A stretch of DNA of 64,000 nucleotides from NCBI GenBank assembly GCA_030747075.1, contig JASLLL010000010.1:19679-83678 (forward strand), in the 5' to 3' direction. Position 1 is the first letter of the stretch, and every line of letters begins with the position of its first letter. Under the pieces are notes generated by a model. It made no database searches. It was not told where the DNA came from and was given only the letters and a program-made list of their open reading frames with translations. Origin of the DNA: Gemmatimonadota bacterium. GTDB lineage: Bacteria; ARS69. Below are positions 9,728-20,287 of this stretch, one piece after another. The translations under genes and the position numbers were made by a program.

Positions 9728-10498
9728 ATGCTGGAGATCCGCGATCTGCACGCGTCCGTGGAGGGCACGAAGATCCTGAAGGGAGTGGACCTGACCGTGA
9801 AGGCCGGGGAGGTTCACTCCATCATGGGGCCGAACGGTTCCGGGAAGAGCACGCTGGCACAGGTGCTTGCCGGGCGGGAGACCTACGAAGTCACCGGCGG
9901 GCAGGTTCGTCTGGGCGGAGAGGACATTCTGGAGATGGAGCCGGATGTCCGTGCGCGTGAAGGCCTCTTCATGGCGTTCCAGTATCCGGTCGAGATCCCC
10001 GGCGTCAGCAACATGGAGTTTCTGAAGACTGCGTACAACTCCATCCGGAAGCATCGCGGGGAGAGCGAACTCGACGCCATGGACTTCCTCACGCGGGTGC
10101 GTGAAAAACTGGCCACCGTGGAAATGGACGAGGAGTTTCTTCGTCGCTCGGTCAATGCCGGGTTCTCAGGCGGCGAGAAGAAGCGCCACGAGATTTTCCA
10201 GATGGCACTCTTGGAGCCTCGGCTTGCGGTTCTGGACGAGACGGACTCCGGGCTGGACATTGATGCGCTTCGTGTCGTGGCAGGCGGTGTGAACTCGCTT
10301 CGTTCCGGGGACAACGCGATCGTGCTGATCACTCACTACCAGCGACTCCTCGATTACATCGAGCCGGATTTCGTTCATGTTCTCATGGACGGGAGGATCG
10401 TGCGTTCCGGGGGGAAGGAACTGGCGTTGAAACTGGAAGAGCACGGCTATGCCTGGGTGGCGGAAGAGGTGGCCGCCGGGAAGGGAGCAGCCGGATGA
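9728..10498 (+). CDS. sufC: Fe-S assembly ATPase SufC
   Basis: A 256-residue ABC-type ATPase. It has a Walker A (GPNGSGKST, near residue 38), the signature [17 protein letters not shown], and Walker B with the SufC-typical [16 protein letters not shown]. It drives the conformational cycle of the SufB-SufD scaffold. The ATG lies 50 bases after sufB and the stop overlaps sufD in an ATGA. Confidence 0.97.
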   Translation: MLEIRDLHASVEGTKILKGVDLTVKAGEVHSIMGPNGSGKSTLAQVLAGRETYEVTGGQVRLGGEDILEMEPDVRAREGLFMAFQYPVEIPGVSNMEFLKTAYNSIRKHRGESELDAMDFLTRVREKLATVEMDEEFLRRSVNAGFSGGEKKRHEIFQMALLEPRLAVLDETDSGLDIDALRVVAGGVNSLRSGDNAIVLITHYQRLLDYIEPDFVHVLMDGRIVRSGGKELALKLEEHGYAWVAEEVAAGKGAAG

Positions 10499-11819
10499 CC
10501 GTGGCGGAACGATGCCCGAAGAGCTGGCTCTCGGCGATCGGCGCGCAGGCCGAAGAGAGCGCGGCTCCGGAGTGGCTTCGTGAATTGCGCAGGCGCGGCG
10601 CGGAGTCCTTCGCGGCCGGCGGGTTCCCGTCGGCCTCGGAGGAGGACTGGCGATTCACCGACATCTCGACGCTCGTGGCCACGCCCTTCCGTCTTGCGGA
10701 GACTCCCGCAAGAATCGCCGATCCTGCCGCGCTCGGCGTTCCCGGGCTTTCCGGGGCGCGCTTCGTGTTCGTGGACGGCATCCTTGCGCAAGGGGCGTCG
10801 CGCATGGGTGGACTGCCCGCGGGTTTCTCCGCGCGGCCTTTCGCGGAGGCGGCTGCCGATCCCGAAAGTGGACTTGCGCAGCATCTCGGCGCCTCGCTGG
10901 ACGCGCGTTGCGACGGCTTCGTCGCGCTGAATACCGGACTCATGAACGACGGCCTCCATCTCCGCGTGGACCAGGGCGTGCGCGTGGCGGACCCCGTACA
11001 CATCCTTCATGTGTCCACGGGCAAGGGCGCGCCGACAATGTCCCACCCGCGCCACCTGATCGTCGCGGGTGCGGGCGCCTCGCTGACCGTCGTGGAGGAG
11101 TTCGTGTCGGAAGGCGGGGAGAAGGCGTTTACCAACGCGGCTACGGAAATCGTGGCCGAAGCCGGGAGCGCGGTCCGGCACTACCGCCTGGTTCGCGAGA
11201 ACCCGCAGAGCTTTCATCTGGCCACGCTTGCCGCGCGTCAGTTTGAGGATAGTCTCGTGGAGGCCCATGTCGCACTACTCGGGGGTGCGCTGGCACGCTG
11301 CGACATTCGGCCCATGCTTCTCGGCGAACGGTGCCGGACGCTGGTGAACGGTGTCGGTTTCGGTTCGGGGAACCAACGGCATGATCTGAGAGTCCGCGTC
11401 GGGCATTCCCGCCCCCACGGAGAGAGCCGACAGTACTACCGGAGCGTTCTGGCCGACCGCGCCCGCAGCGTGTTCACCGGGCGGATTGTGGTCGATGAAG
11501 GGGCGCAGAAGACGGATGCCGTACAGACGAATCGCAATCTCCTGCTTTCGGAAGACGCGGTCGCCCGGGCGCATCCGCAGCTTGAGATCTTCGCCGATGA
11601 TGTCAAGTGCACGCACGGCGCGACCATCGGAGAACTGGACGCCGAAGCGATCTTCTACCTGCGATCGCGAGGGATCCCGGAAGCACAGGCCCGCCGACTC
11701 CTTGTGTACTCCTTCGCGGGGGAGATTCTGGACCGGATGGAGGTGGATCCCGTGAGAGAAACCCTGCGCGCGCTTCTGGAGAGCCGCGTATCAGAGGCCC
11801 TCGATCCGGGAGGTGACCA

Positions 11820-11823
<4 letters not shown>
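10495..11823 (+). CDS. sufD: Fe-S cluster assembly protein SufD
   Basis: A protein of 442 residues. The N-terminal region contains the SufD motif [10 protein letters not shown]; the C-terminal beta-helix ends with [20 protein letters not shown] and the [20 protein letters not shown] segment shared with SufB. It pairs with SufB in the SufBC2D complex and is needed for iron entry. It is joined by four-base overlaps to sufC (ATGA) and sufS (GTGA). Confidence 0.96.
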
Positions 11824-13097
<1,274 letters not shown>

Positions 13098-13100
13098 CCG

Positions 13101-13559
13101 ATGGAGTCGGATCTTCGGGATCTCTATCAGGAGATGATCATGGATCATGGAAGAAGCCCCAGGAACGTCGGGGATCTTCCGGAAGCGGATGGCACCGCGG
13201 AGGGGTACAACCCGCTGTGCGGCGACCGCATCCGTGTGCAGGTGAAGCTGGATCCGGAGGGCGGCGTGGAGGACATCCGCTTCTCGGGTTCCGCCTGCAC
13301 CATCTGCACGGCCTCGGCATCCATGATGACCGACTGCGTGAAGGGGAAGTCGTCGGAAGAGGCGCGTCGCCTGTTTGAGGAGTTTCGGGGTCTCGTGGCT
13401 CCGGAAGAAGTTGCGGCATCCGAAGGGGCACTCCCCGCGAAGCTCTCCGTGTTTGCGGGCGTACGGGAGTTCCCGATCCGCATCAAGTGCGCGGTGCTTC
13501 CATGGCACACGATGAAGGCCGCGATGGAAGAAGAGTCGGGAGAAGTCACCACGGAATGA
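13101..13559 (+). CDS. sufU: SufU/NifU-type sulfur acceptor
   Basis: A protein of 152 residues. Conserved zinc/sulfur-transfer residues are visible: Cys-Gly-Asp in NPLCGDRIRV, Cys in SGSACTICTASASMMTD, and the last Cys in IKCAVLPWHTM. SufU accepts persulfide from SufS in bacteria lacking SufE, which fits its position directly after sufS. The start ATG follows a GGGGGGATGACCG stretch. Confidence 0.93.
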   Translation: MESDLRDLYQEMIMDHGRSPRNVGDLPEADGTAEGYNPLCGDRIRVQVKLDPEGGVEDIRFSGSACTICTASASMMTDCVKGKSSEEARRLFEEFRGLVAPEEVAASEGALPAKLSVFAGVREFPIRIKCAVLPWHTMKAAMEEESGEVTTE

Positions 13560-13594
13560 GCACGGGCATCGCATTGCCCGGCGGGAGAAGAAGC

Positions 13595-13927
13595 ATGACG
13601 GAAAGCGGAAACCGGCCATCTCCACAGGAGATGCGGGAGAAGATCGTGGCCGCCCTCAAGACGGTCTTCGATCCGGAGATTCCCGTGGACATCTGGGAGA
13701 TGGGACTCGTGTACCGGCTGGATGTGACGGAAGACGGGGTGGTGTCCATGGAGATGACGCTGACTTCACCGATGTGCCCGGTGGCGGAATCGCTGCCGGA
13801 GGAAGCGCGCCAGAAAGCCGCGCAGGTTGAAGGCGTGGAGCGCGTCAGCATGGAACTGGTCTGGGAGCCACCGTGGGGACCGGATCGAATGTCGGAATCG
13901 GCGAAGCTGGCCCTGGGGATGTTCTGA
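13595..13927 (+). CDS. sufT: SufT/MIP18-family (DUF59) Fe-S maturation protein
   Basis: A protein of 110 residues. The DUF59 core is clear: TVFDPEIPVDIWEMGLVY, then MTLTSPMCPVAESLPEEA and VELVWEPPW-like ending (MELVWEPPWGPDRMSE). SufT-type proteins help maturation of Fe-S proteins; a conserved Cys is present in SPMCPV. Two starts are possible: ATG 13595 after GGGAGAAG, chosen here, or ATG 13556, which overlaps the sufU stop as ATGA and would add 13 residues. Confidence 0.9.
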   Translation: MTESGNRPSPQEMREKIVAALKTVFDPEIPVDIWEMGLVYRLDVTEDGVVSMEMTLTSPMCPVAESLPEEARQKAAQVEGVERVSMELVWEPPWGPDRMSESAKLALGMF

Positions 13928-13941
13928 GGCCGGGAGGAAGA

Positions 13942-15141
13942 ATGGGCGCGAACCCTCCGATCTACCTGGACGGGCACTCCACCACTCGCGTCGATCCGCG
14001 TGTCCTGGAAGCGATGATCCCCTTCATGGAGCGCGCCTACGGGAACGCGTCCAGTCGTACGCACGCCCTCGGCCGCGAGGCCATGGAGGCGGTGGATCGT
14101 GCCCGGGAGCAGGCGGCGGGGCTCATCGGCGCTTCCCCGCGGGAGATCCTCTGGACGAGCGGCGCCACCGAGAGCGACAACCTTGCGGTCCTGGGTGCGG
14201 TCCGCGCTCTTCGTTCGCGCGGAGACGGGGTCGTGACTTGTGTCACCGAACACAAGGCTGTTCTCGATGCCTGCGCGGTTCTGGAGCGGGAGGGCTGTCG
14301 GGTGACGCGTCTGCCCGTGGACTCCTGCGGCGTGCTGGATCTGGATCGCCTTGCAGATGCTCTCGACGGGCGGACCGTGCTCGTCTCGATCATGGCCGCG
14401 AACAACGAGACGGGCGTGCTGCACCCGGTGGGGGAGATCGCGAGCATTGTCCATGAGCGCTCTCCTGCGCTCTTCCACACGGATGCGGCGCAGGCGGCGG
14501 GACGCGTCGCGCTCGATGTCGAAGCGGCCCGGATTGATCTCCTGTCGCTCTCCGCGCACAAGATCCACGGGCCGAAGGGAACGGGGGCGCTCTTCGTGCG
14601 CCGTCGTCGGCCGACCGTTCGTCTGGAACCGCTGACGCACGGCGGAGGACAGGAACGCGGGATGCGCTCCGGGACGCTGAATGTCCCGGGGATCATCGGC
14701 ATGGGAGAGGCGCTGGCGATGGCGGCGGAATGCGGGGAGGCCGAGTCGGTGCGAATCCGGGAACTGCGCGACCAACTGCACGAGCGGCTCCTCGCGGATC
14801 TCGACGGCGTCCACCTCAATGGGCATACGGAGCGGCGCCTGCCGGGCAGCCTGAATGTCTCGTTTGACGGGGTGGATGCGGAAGAACTGCTCGTCGGTCT
14901 TCCGGAAGTGGCCGTTTCCACGGGGGCGGCCTGCGCGTCGGCCAGCATCGAGGCGAGCCATGTCCTTCGCTCGATGGATCTGCCCGAGGGACGAGCGCGC
15001 TCCTCGGTTCGGTTCGGCGTGGGGCGGTTCAACACGCGGGAGGAAATCGATCGCGTGGCGGAGAGGGTCGTGGACCGCGTGCGGCGGCTTCGCAGCGGTC
15101 GCGGTCAGGTTGTGGGCGGTGAATCCGGAGGGATGATGTGA
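13942..15141 (+). CDS. Second cysteine desulfurase, NifS/IscS type (class I)
   Basis: A protein of 399 residues. It is class I rather than SufS-like: IYLDGHSTTRVDPRVLEAMI, GATESDNLAVLG, the PLP Lys in SLSAHKIHGPKGTGALFVRR, GGGQERGMRSGTLNVPGIIG, and the mobile Cys loop STGAACASASIEASHVLRSM. It lies in the same operon as sufS, which is not the usual arrangement. The ATG at 13942 follows GGGAGGAAG, so it is well translated in its own right. It may serve a different acceptor, such as tRNA thiolation or the A-type carrier behind it; that role is inference. Confidence 0.93.
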   Translation: MGANPPIYLDGHSTTRVDPRVLEAMIPFMERAYGNASSRTHALGREAMEAVDRAREQAAGLIGASPREILWTSGATESDNLAVLGAVRALRSRGDGVVTCVTEHKAVLDACAVLEREGCRVTRLPVDSCGVLDLDRLADALDGRTVLVSIMAANNETGVLHPVGEIASIVHERSPALFHTDAAQAAGRVALDVEAARIDLLSLSAHKIHGPKGTGALFVRRRRPTVRLEPLTHGGGQERGMRSGTLNVPGIIGMGEALAMAAECGEAESVRIRELRDQLHERLLADLDGVHLNGHTERRLPGSLNVSFDGVDAEELLVGLPEVAVSTGAACASASIEASHVLRSMDLPEGRARSSVRFGVGRFNTREEIDRVAERVVDRVRRLRSGRGQVVGGESGGMM

Positions 15142-15545
15142 GCGGAGCAGAGGTGATGACCATTACCGCGATGGCAGCCCGGATCATTCAGGAGAAGGCG
15201 GACCGATACGGAACACCGGGAAGTCCCCTTCGGGTGAAGGTGGTCGACGGGGGGTGCTCCGGAATGAGTTACCACATGGAGTTCGATCCGCACGCGCCCC
15301 GGGACGGGGATGCGGTCGTGGAGCGCGACGGGGCCACCGTTGTCGTGGACGAGCATTCCGCCGAATACCTGCGTGGCTCCGAACTGGACTTTCAGCGGAC
15401 GCTGATGGAGCAGCGGTTTGTCTGGACCAACCCGAACGCTACGGGAACCTGCGGATGCGGCGAGTCCTTCTCCGTGCTGGTCAGTCCACCGGACCCAGCG
15501 GATCCAGCGTCACGGAACGATAGATGTCGGTCGCGGCGGCCTTGA
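15138..15545 (+). CDS. A-type Fe-S carrier (HesB/IscA/SufA family)
   Basis: A protein of 135 residues. The three conserved cysteines are present: VKVVDGGCSGMSYHMEFD and TGTCGCGESFSV. Family members normally end just after CGCGESF, but here the frame runs about 20 residues further (VSPPDPADPASRNDRCRSRRP), entirely within sequence that also encodes the 3' end of the opposite-strand gene at 15481. The start GTG overlaps the previous stop as GTGA. It is the last gene of the SUF operon. Confidence 0.93.
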   Translation: MSGAEVMTITAMAARIIQEKADRYGTPGSPLRVKVVDGGCSGMSYHMEFDPHAPRDGDAVVERDGATVVVDEHSAEYLRGSELDFQRTLMEQRFVWTNPNATGTCGCGESFSVLVSPPDPADPASRNDRCRSRRP

Positions 15546-15834
15546 GCACCGTTCCGTGACCCTCGACGACGCCGACGCCCGTCCCCTGCGCGAGTTCACG
15601 AGCGCGGTTTGCGATGACCGCGTTGGGCGGGCACGCGATGAGGCGTCGCAGGTTCTTCTTGCCCGGAATGCCGCGCGCGCGTGCGAGAAGCTCCGGCGTT
15701 AGTTCTTCTTCCGTTCCGGCAATGACGATGGCCCACCCGTTCCCGGCAAGATCCGCCCCGGCCGGTCCCCCCGGCGAGACTCCCAGTTCACGGGCCAGAC
15801 TCTCGGCGATCTTTTCATGCGTCCACTCGGTCAT
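15481..15834 (-). CDS. Small conserved-looking protein of unknown function
   Basis: A protein of 117 residues from the minus-strand ATG at 15834, which has an excellent ribosome site (GAGGAGGGTGCC). It looks soluble and mixed alpha/beta, with no signal peptide or membrane helix; segments include MTEWTHEKIAESLARELGVS and RLIACPPNAVIANRAREL. I do not recognise the family. It converges on, and overlaps by 65 bases, the tail of the A-type carrier gene, and diverges from the Y-family polymerase gene. Its promoter region is shared with the palindrome at 15927. Confidence 0.6.
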   Translation of the reverse strand: MTEWTHEKIAESLARELGVSPGGPAGADLAGNGWAIVIAGTEEELTPELLARARGIPGKKNLRRLIACPPNAVIANRARELAQGTGVGVVEGHGTVLKAAATDIYRSVTLDPLGPVD

Positions 15835-15926
15835 GGCACCCTCCTCGGCGACTCCTGCACGGTATCCCTGCGACCGCGGCGCGTCCACCCGCAGAACGAA
15901 CGGACCGCGCAGGATTTGCTGGAGAC

Positions 15927-15948
15927 CCAGACAGATGTCTGGTAGTCT
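15927..15948 (+). promoter_or_regulatory. Palindromic operator abutting an extended -10, before the Y-family/DnaE2 operon
   Basis: CCAGACA-GA-TGTCTGG (15927-15942) is a perfect 7-bp inverted repeat. Its last bases form the TG of an extended -10, TGgTAGTCT (15940-15948). A transcript start 7 bases later would fall on the A of the ATG at 15955, meaning a leaderless message; no ribosome site is seen. A repressor bound here would block polymerase. By gene content (translesion polymerases) a LexA-type repressor is the obvious candidate, but the motif matches none of the LexA boxes I know. Confidence 0.55.
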
Positions 15949-15954
15949 GCCCAT

Positions 15955-17175
15955 ATGAGCACTCGCCGACCTCTCCGTTGCGTCGCCCATGTGGATGTAG
16001 ACGCCTTCTTCGCATCGGTGGAGCAGCTGCGCAATCCCAGGCTGCGCGGCAAGCCGGTGGCGGTGGGGTCGGGGGTGATTGCGAGTTGCTCGTACGAGGC
16101 GCGGGCGTTCGGGTGCCACGCGGGCCAGCCGTTGTCTTCGGCGCGGCGCGCGTGCCCGGGGCTGGTCGTGCTGGACGGAAGCGCCGCCGTGTATGCGGCG
16201 TTTGGGGATCGCGTGTTTGCCGTGTGCCGTCGCTTTTCACCGCAACTGGAGACGCATCTCGACGAGGCCGTTCTGGAGCTGACGGGCACCGAGCGTCTGT
16301 GGGGTGACGCCCGGGCCGTGGCGGAACGCATTCGCCGGGAAGTGCGCCGGGAGACGGGGCTTGCGGTCACGGTCGGTCTGGGACGCAATCGCCTGGTCGC
16401 GCGGGTGGCCACTCGTCTTGCGAAGCCGGACGGCGTGGGCCTGATGGAGCCGGGGACGGAGGCCGCACGGATCGGTGCGCTGGCCGTGGCGGAACTGCCG
16501 GGTGTGGGACCGAATACCAGCGCTGTTCTTGCGGAGTTGGGCATACGGAGCGTCAGGGACTTGCGTCGTCTCAGCCGGGAGGAACTGGCGACGCTTTTCG
16601 GCACGCGCGGCGGGGCGCTCTACGAGCGGTGCCGCGGGCGTGACTCGCGTGCGGTAACCCCGCGCGAGGTGCCGCGGAGCATCTCGCGGGAGACGAGCTT
16701 CCATTCGCCGGTGACCGACGCCGCAAAGATCCGCGCCATGCTGCACTACCTCGTGGAGCGTGCGGGGCGAACCACGCGGGACCTGGGCCTTCGCGCGCGC
16801 ACCGTGGCGGTTCATGTGCGTGCATCCGGCGGGCGACGCGTGAGTGCCTCCCATTCGCTGGCGCAACCCGAAGCGACCGATCGTGCCTTCTTCGCCGCAG
16901 CCGACCGGCTCTTCGCGCGTACCCGTCCGCATCGAGTGGCGCTGCGGGCAGTGGGCGTGTCGCTGTCGCGGCTTGTTCCGGAGGGGCCGACGCAGCTGGA
17001 CCTGCTGGACCATGGAGCCGTCGAGATCGCGGAGGATCTGGCTTGCGGCGTCGATGCAGTGCGCCGCCGGTTCGGGCAGGGAGCCCTCGTTGTGGGCCCG
17101 TCGGTGTCACTTCTGTCGGCTTTCCCCTGCGACGCAGACGGCTTCGTCCTGCGAACGCCCAGCCTCACGCAGTGA
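15955..17175 (+). CDS. Y-family translesion DNA polymerase (DinB/Pol IV type)
   Basis: A protein of 406 residues. The palm domain keeps the catalytic acids: Asp14/Asp16 in HVDVDAFFASVE and Asp103-Glu104 in THLDEAVLELTG. The steric/finger segment CSYEARAFGCHAGQPLSSAR, helix-hairpin-helix LPGVGPNTSAVLAELGI and a little-finger domain follow. A clamp-binding motif QLDLL lies at 347-351. ImuB proteins of the ImuA-ImuB-DnaE2 mutasome have lost the acids; this one has not. It is seven bases before a DnaE2-type gene and no imuA is present. Role: error-prone bypass, probably damage-induced. Confidence 0.9.
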   Translation: MSTRRPLRCVAHVDVDAFFASVEQLRNPRLRGKPVAVGSGVIASCSYEARAFGCHAGQPLSSARRACPGLVVLDGSAAVYAAFGDRVFAVCRRFSPQLETHLDEAVLELTGTERLWGDARAVAERIRREVRRETGLAVTVGLGRNRLVARVATRLAKPDGVGLMEPGTEAARIGALAVAELPGVGPNTSAVLAELGIRSVRDLRRLSREELATLFGTRGGALYERCRGRDSRAVTPREVPRSISRETSFHSPVTDAAKIRAMLHYLVERAGRTTRDLGLRARTVAVHVRASGGRRVSASHSLAQPEATDRAFFAAADRLFARTRPHRVALRAVGVSLSRLVPEGPTQLDLLDHGAVEIAEDLACGVDAVRRRFGQGALVVGPSVSLLSAFPCDADGFVLRTPSLTQ

Positions 17176-17182
17176 GGGTGCC

Positions 17183-20100
17183 ATGACCTTCGCTCCGCTG
17201 CGGGTTCACAGCCACCACTCGCTCTTGTGGGGCACCGCGTCGCCGCGGCGGCTCGTCGAAGCGGCAGCGGATCTGGGGTGCAAGACGCTTGCGCTGACGG
17301 ATCGGGACAGCGTCGCGGGGCTGGTGGAGTTTCTGGACGCCGCGGAGGAACACGGCGTGCGCGCGCTCGTGGGGGCGGAGATTACCGGAGAGCATCCCAT
17401 GCTTCTTCTGGCGCGGGACTCCTCGGGGTACGAGTCCATGTGCCGTGTCGTCACGGACCGGAAGACTGCCGCCGTATTCGACCCGGCGTCGTCGCTGGCC
17501 GAAGCCCCCGGTGGAGTGCATGTCGTGTGCGGGCGGCCGGACACGGCGCGTGCACTGGCGGATGTGGTGGAGCGGGGTTCGCTCTGGGTGGATCTCCCCG
17601 CGCGGGGAAGGCGGGGCATCGCGCCGGTCGCTCTGCGGCGCGCGGCCGTGCAGCTCGGAGTCGGGCTTGTCGCGACCGGTCGTGTGTCACTGGGCAGTTG
17701 CGCGGATGCGGGGGCGCATGCGGTTCTCCGCGCGTCGGCGGAGGGGCGTCTCGTGGGAGACAGCCCCCTTGCCGGGTATGCGCAAGGGGCGGATGTCCTC
17801 GGGCGGCCGGAGAGCATGGGTCGGGGCTGGGAAGACGCTCCGGACGCGCTTCTTGCGAACCGGCGCGTGGCCGATTCGTGTTCGGTGGAGCTTCGACGCG
17901 GCACGCCGGTCTTTCCGCGCGCTCCCATGCCTCGGGGAATCACTGCGGGAGAGCATCTCCGAAGCCGGTGTCTCGAAGGACTGCGCTCGCGCGGCGCGGC
18001 TCCGAACGGAGAGGTGCTGCGCCGTCTGAATCACGAACTGGATGTCATCGGGCGCCTGGGCTTTGCAGACTACTTTGTGATCGTGGGGGACATTGTGCGG
18101 GCGGCCCGCGCATCGGGCATCCCCACGGTCGGGCGTGGCTCCGGGGCCGGCTCGCTCGTGTCGTGGGCGCTGGGCATCACGAATGTGAACCCGCTGCGCT
18201 ACGGCCTGATGTTCGAGCGGTTTCTGCACGAGGGGCGGGCCGACTGCCCGGATCTGGACATCGACCTGTGCTGGAAGGGTCGGGATCGCGTCATTGATCA
18301 TGTGTACAGAACCTACGGGCGGGACCGGGTCGCCATGATCTCGACGCATGTGCTGTTCCACCCGCGTTCCGCCTTCCGCGAGGCGGCTCGTGCGCACGGG
18401 GTTCCCGTGGCGCGGGTGAACCGGCTTTCACGACTTCTGCCGTCCGCATGGGAAGATGGCGGGGTCGCGCGCGCCGTCCGTGCCGATCCCGCGCTGGCCC
18501 GCGCGTTCGGCGCGGAAGATCCGCAGATGGCGAAGGTGCTGGAGGTCGCGGACGCGCTGGAAGGGCTTCCGCGACACCTGGGGATTCACAGTGGCGGAAT
18601 CGTGATCGGGGACCGGCCGCTCGTCGCGTATACGGGAATGGAGCGTGCGTCGAAGGGGATCATCGTCACGCAATATGAGATGCGCTCGATTGAGCGCGTC
18701 GGCCTGGTGAAGATCGACCTTCTCGGGAACCGCGCTCTCTCCACATTGCGTGAGACCGCCGCGTTTGTGGAGCGCTCACGGGGAGTGCGCGTGGATCTCG
18801 ATCGCGTTCCGGACGGGCACGCGGGAGCGGCCCGCCTGCTTGGGGCGGGGGAGACACTGGGCGCGTTTCAGATCGAGTCCCCCGGAGTCCGGAACCTGCT
18901 TCGCCAGCTTCAGCCGGTGGACCTCGACGGGGTGATTGCGGCGCTGTCGCTCATTCGACCCGGCCCCGCCGGATCCGGCATGAAGGACCTCTACATTGCG
19001 CGGGCGCATGGAGAGACGCCCGTGACCTGGCACGACGGCCGCCTTCGCGCCGTCCTGGCCGAGAGCCACGGCATCCTCCTCTACGAAGAAGATGTGATTC
19101 GTGTCGCGTCCGTGATCGCGGGGATCAGCCCCGGAGACGCCGACGGGCTTCGCCGGGCCATCGCCCGGGCGGAGTCGGACCCGGAGCGGGACTCGCTGGG
19201 TCGCTGGTTTGTGGAGCGCGCCGTGCGAAACGGAACGGACCTCGCTGCCGCGCGCGCGGTGTGGAAGGAACTGGCACGGTTTGGCGCCTACGCCTTCTGC
19301 AAGGCGCACGCTGCCGGGTATGGTGTGCTGGCGTACCTGTCCGTCGTCATGAAGGCGGACTACCCGGTGGAGTTCACGGCCGCGCTTCTCAATCATCATC
19401 AGGGAATGTACCCGCTGCGCGTTCATGTGGAAGAGGCACGCCGACGCGGTGTGCGCATTCTGGGTCCCTGCGTGCAGCACTCTCAGGCGGGGGCTACCGT
19501 GGAAGACGGCAGCGTCCGCCTGGGGATCAGCGGGGTCGCGGGCGTGTCGGACCGAACCGTGCACGCGGTGGTCTCCATCGGTGAGCGTTCGGCGGAGCGC
19601 CGATACACGGGCATGGCGGACCTGCTCCGCCGCGCGCGTCCGTCTTTCCCGGAAGCGTCGGCCCTCGTGCGGTGCGGGGCGTGCGACGCATTCGGCGAGA
19701 ATCGATCCGTACTGGCATGGCGACTTCGGGCGTCATCCGGACGACGAACGAAGCGGCCGTCTCCGACCGCGCCCGGCCTGTTCGACGCGGCGTGCCCGGT
19801 ACTCCCGGATCGCGCACCAGATCTCCCGGCGCCCGATGTCCGGGAGCGGGCGGCCGCAGAAACCGAACTCCTGGGATTCCCGCTGGAAGCGCACGCGCTG
19901 GCCGCGTGCGCGCGCGAGCTTCGTCAAGAGGGGGTCACTGCCGCGGCGCGTCTTGCCGGGCGAGCCGGGCGGCGCGCACGAGTCGCGGGGATTCCGGCCA
20001 CACGGCGAACGGTGGCGGCGCGCGGCGGACGCCGGATGCTCTTCCTCACGCTGGAGGACGACACCGGTCTGGTGGAGTGCACGCTCTTTCCGGATGTGTA

Positions 20101-20287
20101 TCGCCGCCACCGGGAACTGGCGCGTTCCGGGCGAGCGGTGGTGGCATCGGGTCGCGTGGAGGACCGGCGGGGAGCCCTCACGCTGGTCGTGGACGGGCTC
20201 CGGGCGCTGGAACAGGCGGACAGGCCACAGGTTACGGAAGAAAGCTCACAAAACGCGCGAAGTTCGGAACGCTCGTATCCCGGATGA
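17183..20287 (+). CDS. dnaE2: Error-prone DNA polymerase III alpha subunit, DnaE2 type
   Basis: A protein of 1034 residues, near the usual DnaE2 length. The N-terminal PHP domain begins LRVHSHHSLLWGTASPRRLV. Catalytic Asp357, Asp359 and Asp361 lie in CPDLDIDLCWKGRDRVIDH; GRGSGAGSLVSWALGITNVN and KIDLLGNRALSTLRE are conserved polymerase segments. A C-terminal OB fold (MLFLTLEDDTGLVECTLFPD) is present and there is no tau-binding extension. The frame is open from 16844, inside the preceding gene, but the ATG at 17183 begins the PHP domain. The last 19 codons overlap the opposite-strand gene ending at 20232. Confidence 0.93.
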   Translation: MTFAPLRVHSHHSLLWGTASPRRLVEAAADLGCKTLALTDRDSVAGLVEFLDAAEEHGVRALVGAEITGEHPMLLLARDSSGYESMCRVVTDRKTAAVFDPASSLAEAPGGVHVVCGRPDTARALADVVERGSLWVDLPARGRRGIAPVALRRAAVQLGVGLVATGRVSLGSCADAGAHAVLRASAEGRLVGDSPLAGYAQGADVLGRPESMGRGWEDAPDALLANRRVADSCSVELRRGTPVFPRAPMPRGITAGEHLRSRCLEGLRSRGAAPNGEVLRRLNHELDVIGRLGFADYFVIVGDIVRAARASGIPTVGRGSGAGSLVSWALGITNVNPLRYGLMFERFLHEGRADCPDLDIDLCWKGRDRVIDHVYRTYGRDRVAMISTHVLFHPRSAFREAARAHGVPVARVNRLSRLLPSAWEDGGVARAVRADPALARAFGAEDPQMAKVLEVADALEGLPRHLGIHSGGIVIGDRPLVAYTGMERASKGIIVTQYEMRSIERVGLVKIDLLGNRALSTLRETAAFVERSRGVRVDLDRVPDGHAGAARLLGAGETLGAFQIESPGVRNLLRQLQPVDLDGVIAALSLIRPGPAGSGMKDLYIARAHGETPVTWHDGRLRAVLAESHGILLYEEDVIRVASVIAGISPGDADGLRRAIARAESDPERDSLGRWFVERAVRNGTDLAAARAVWKELARFGAYAFCKAHAAGYGVLAYLSVVMKADYPVEFTAALLNHHQGMYPLRVHVEEARRRGVRILGPCVQHSQAGATVEDGSVRLGISGVAGVSDRTVHAVVSIGERSAERRYTGMADLLRRARPSFPEASALVRCGACDAFGENRSVLAWRLRASSGRRTKRPSPTAPGLFDAACPVLPDRAPDLPAPDVRERAAAETELLGFPLEAHALAACARELRQEGVTAAARLAGRAGRRARVAGIPATRRTVAARGGRRMLFLTLEDDTGLVECTLFPDVYRRHRELARSGRAVVASGRVEDRRGALTLVVDGLRALEQADRPQVTEESSQNARSSERSYPG

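Noticed and set aside
13487..13594. Longer N-terminus for SufT
   Set aside because: The first 36 codons of the open frame lie mostly in sufU in another frame; the family core and a ribosome site support ATG 13595, with ATG 13556 as the only other reasonable choice.
15955..17175. Naming the Y-family polymerase imuB
   Set aside because: ImuB lacks catalytic acids; this protein keeps them and has no imuA neighbour.
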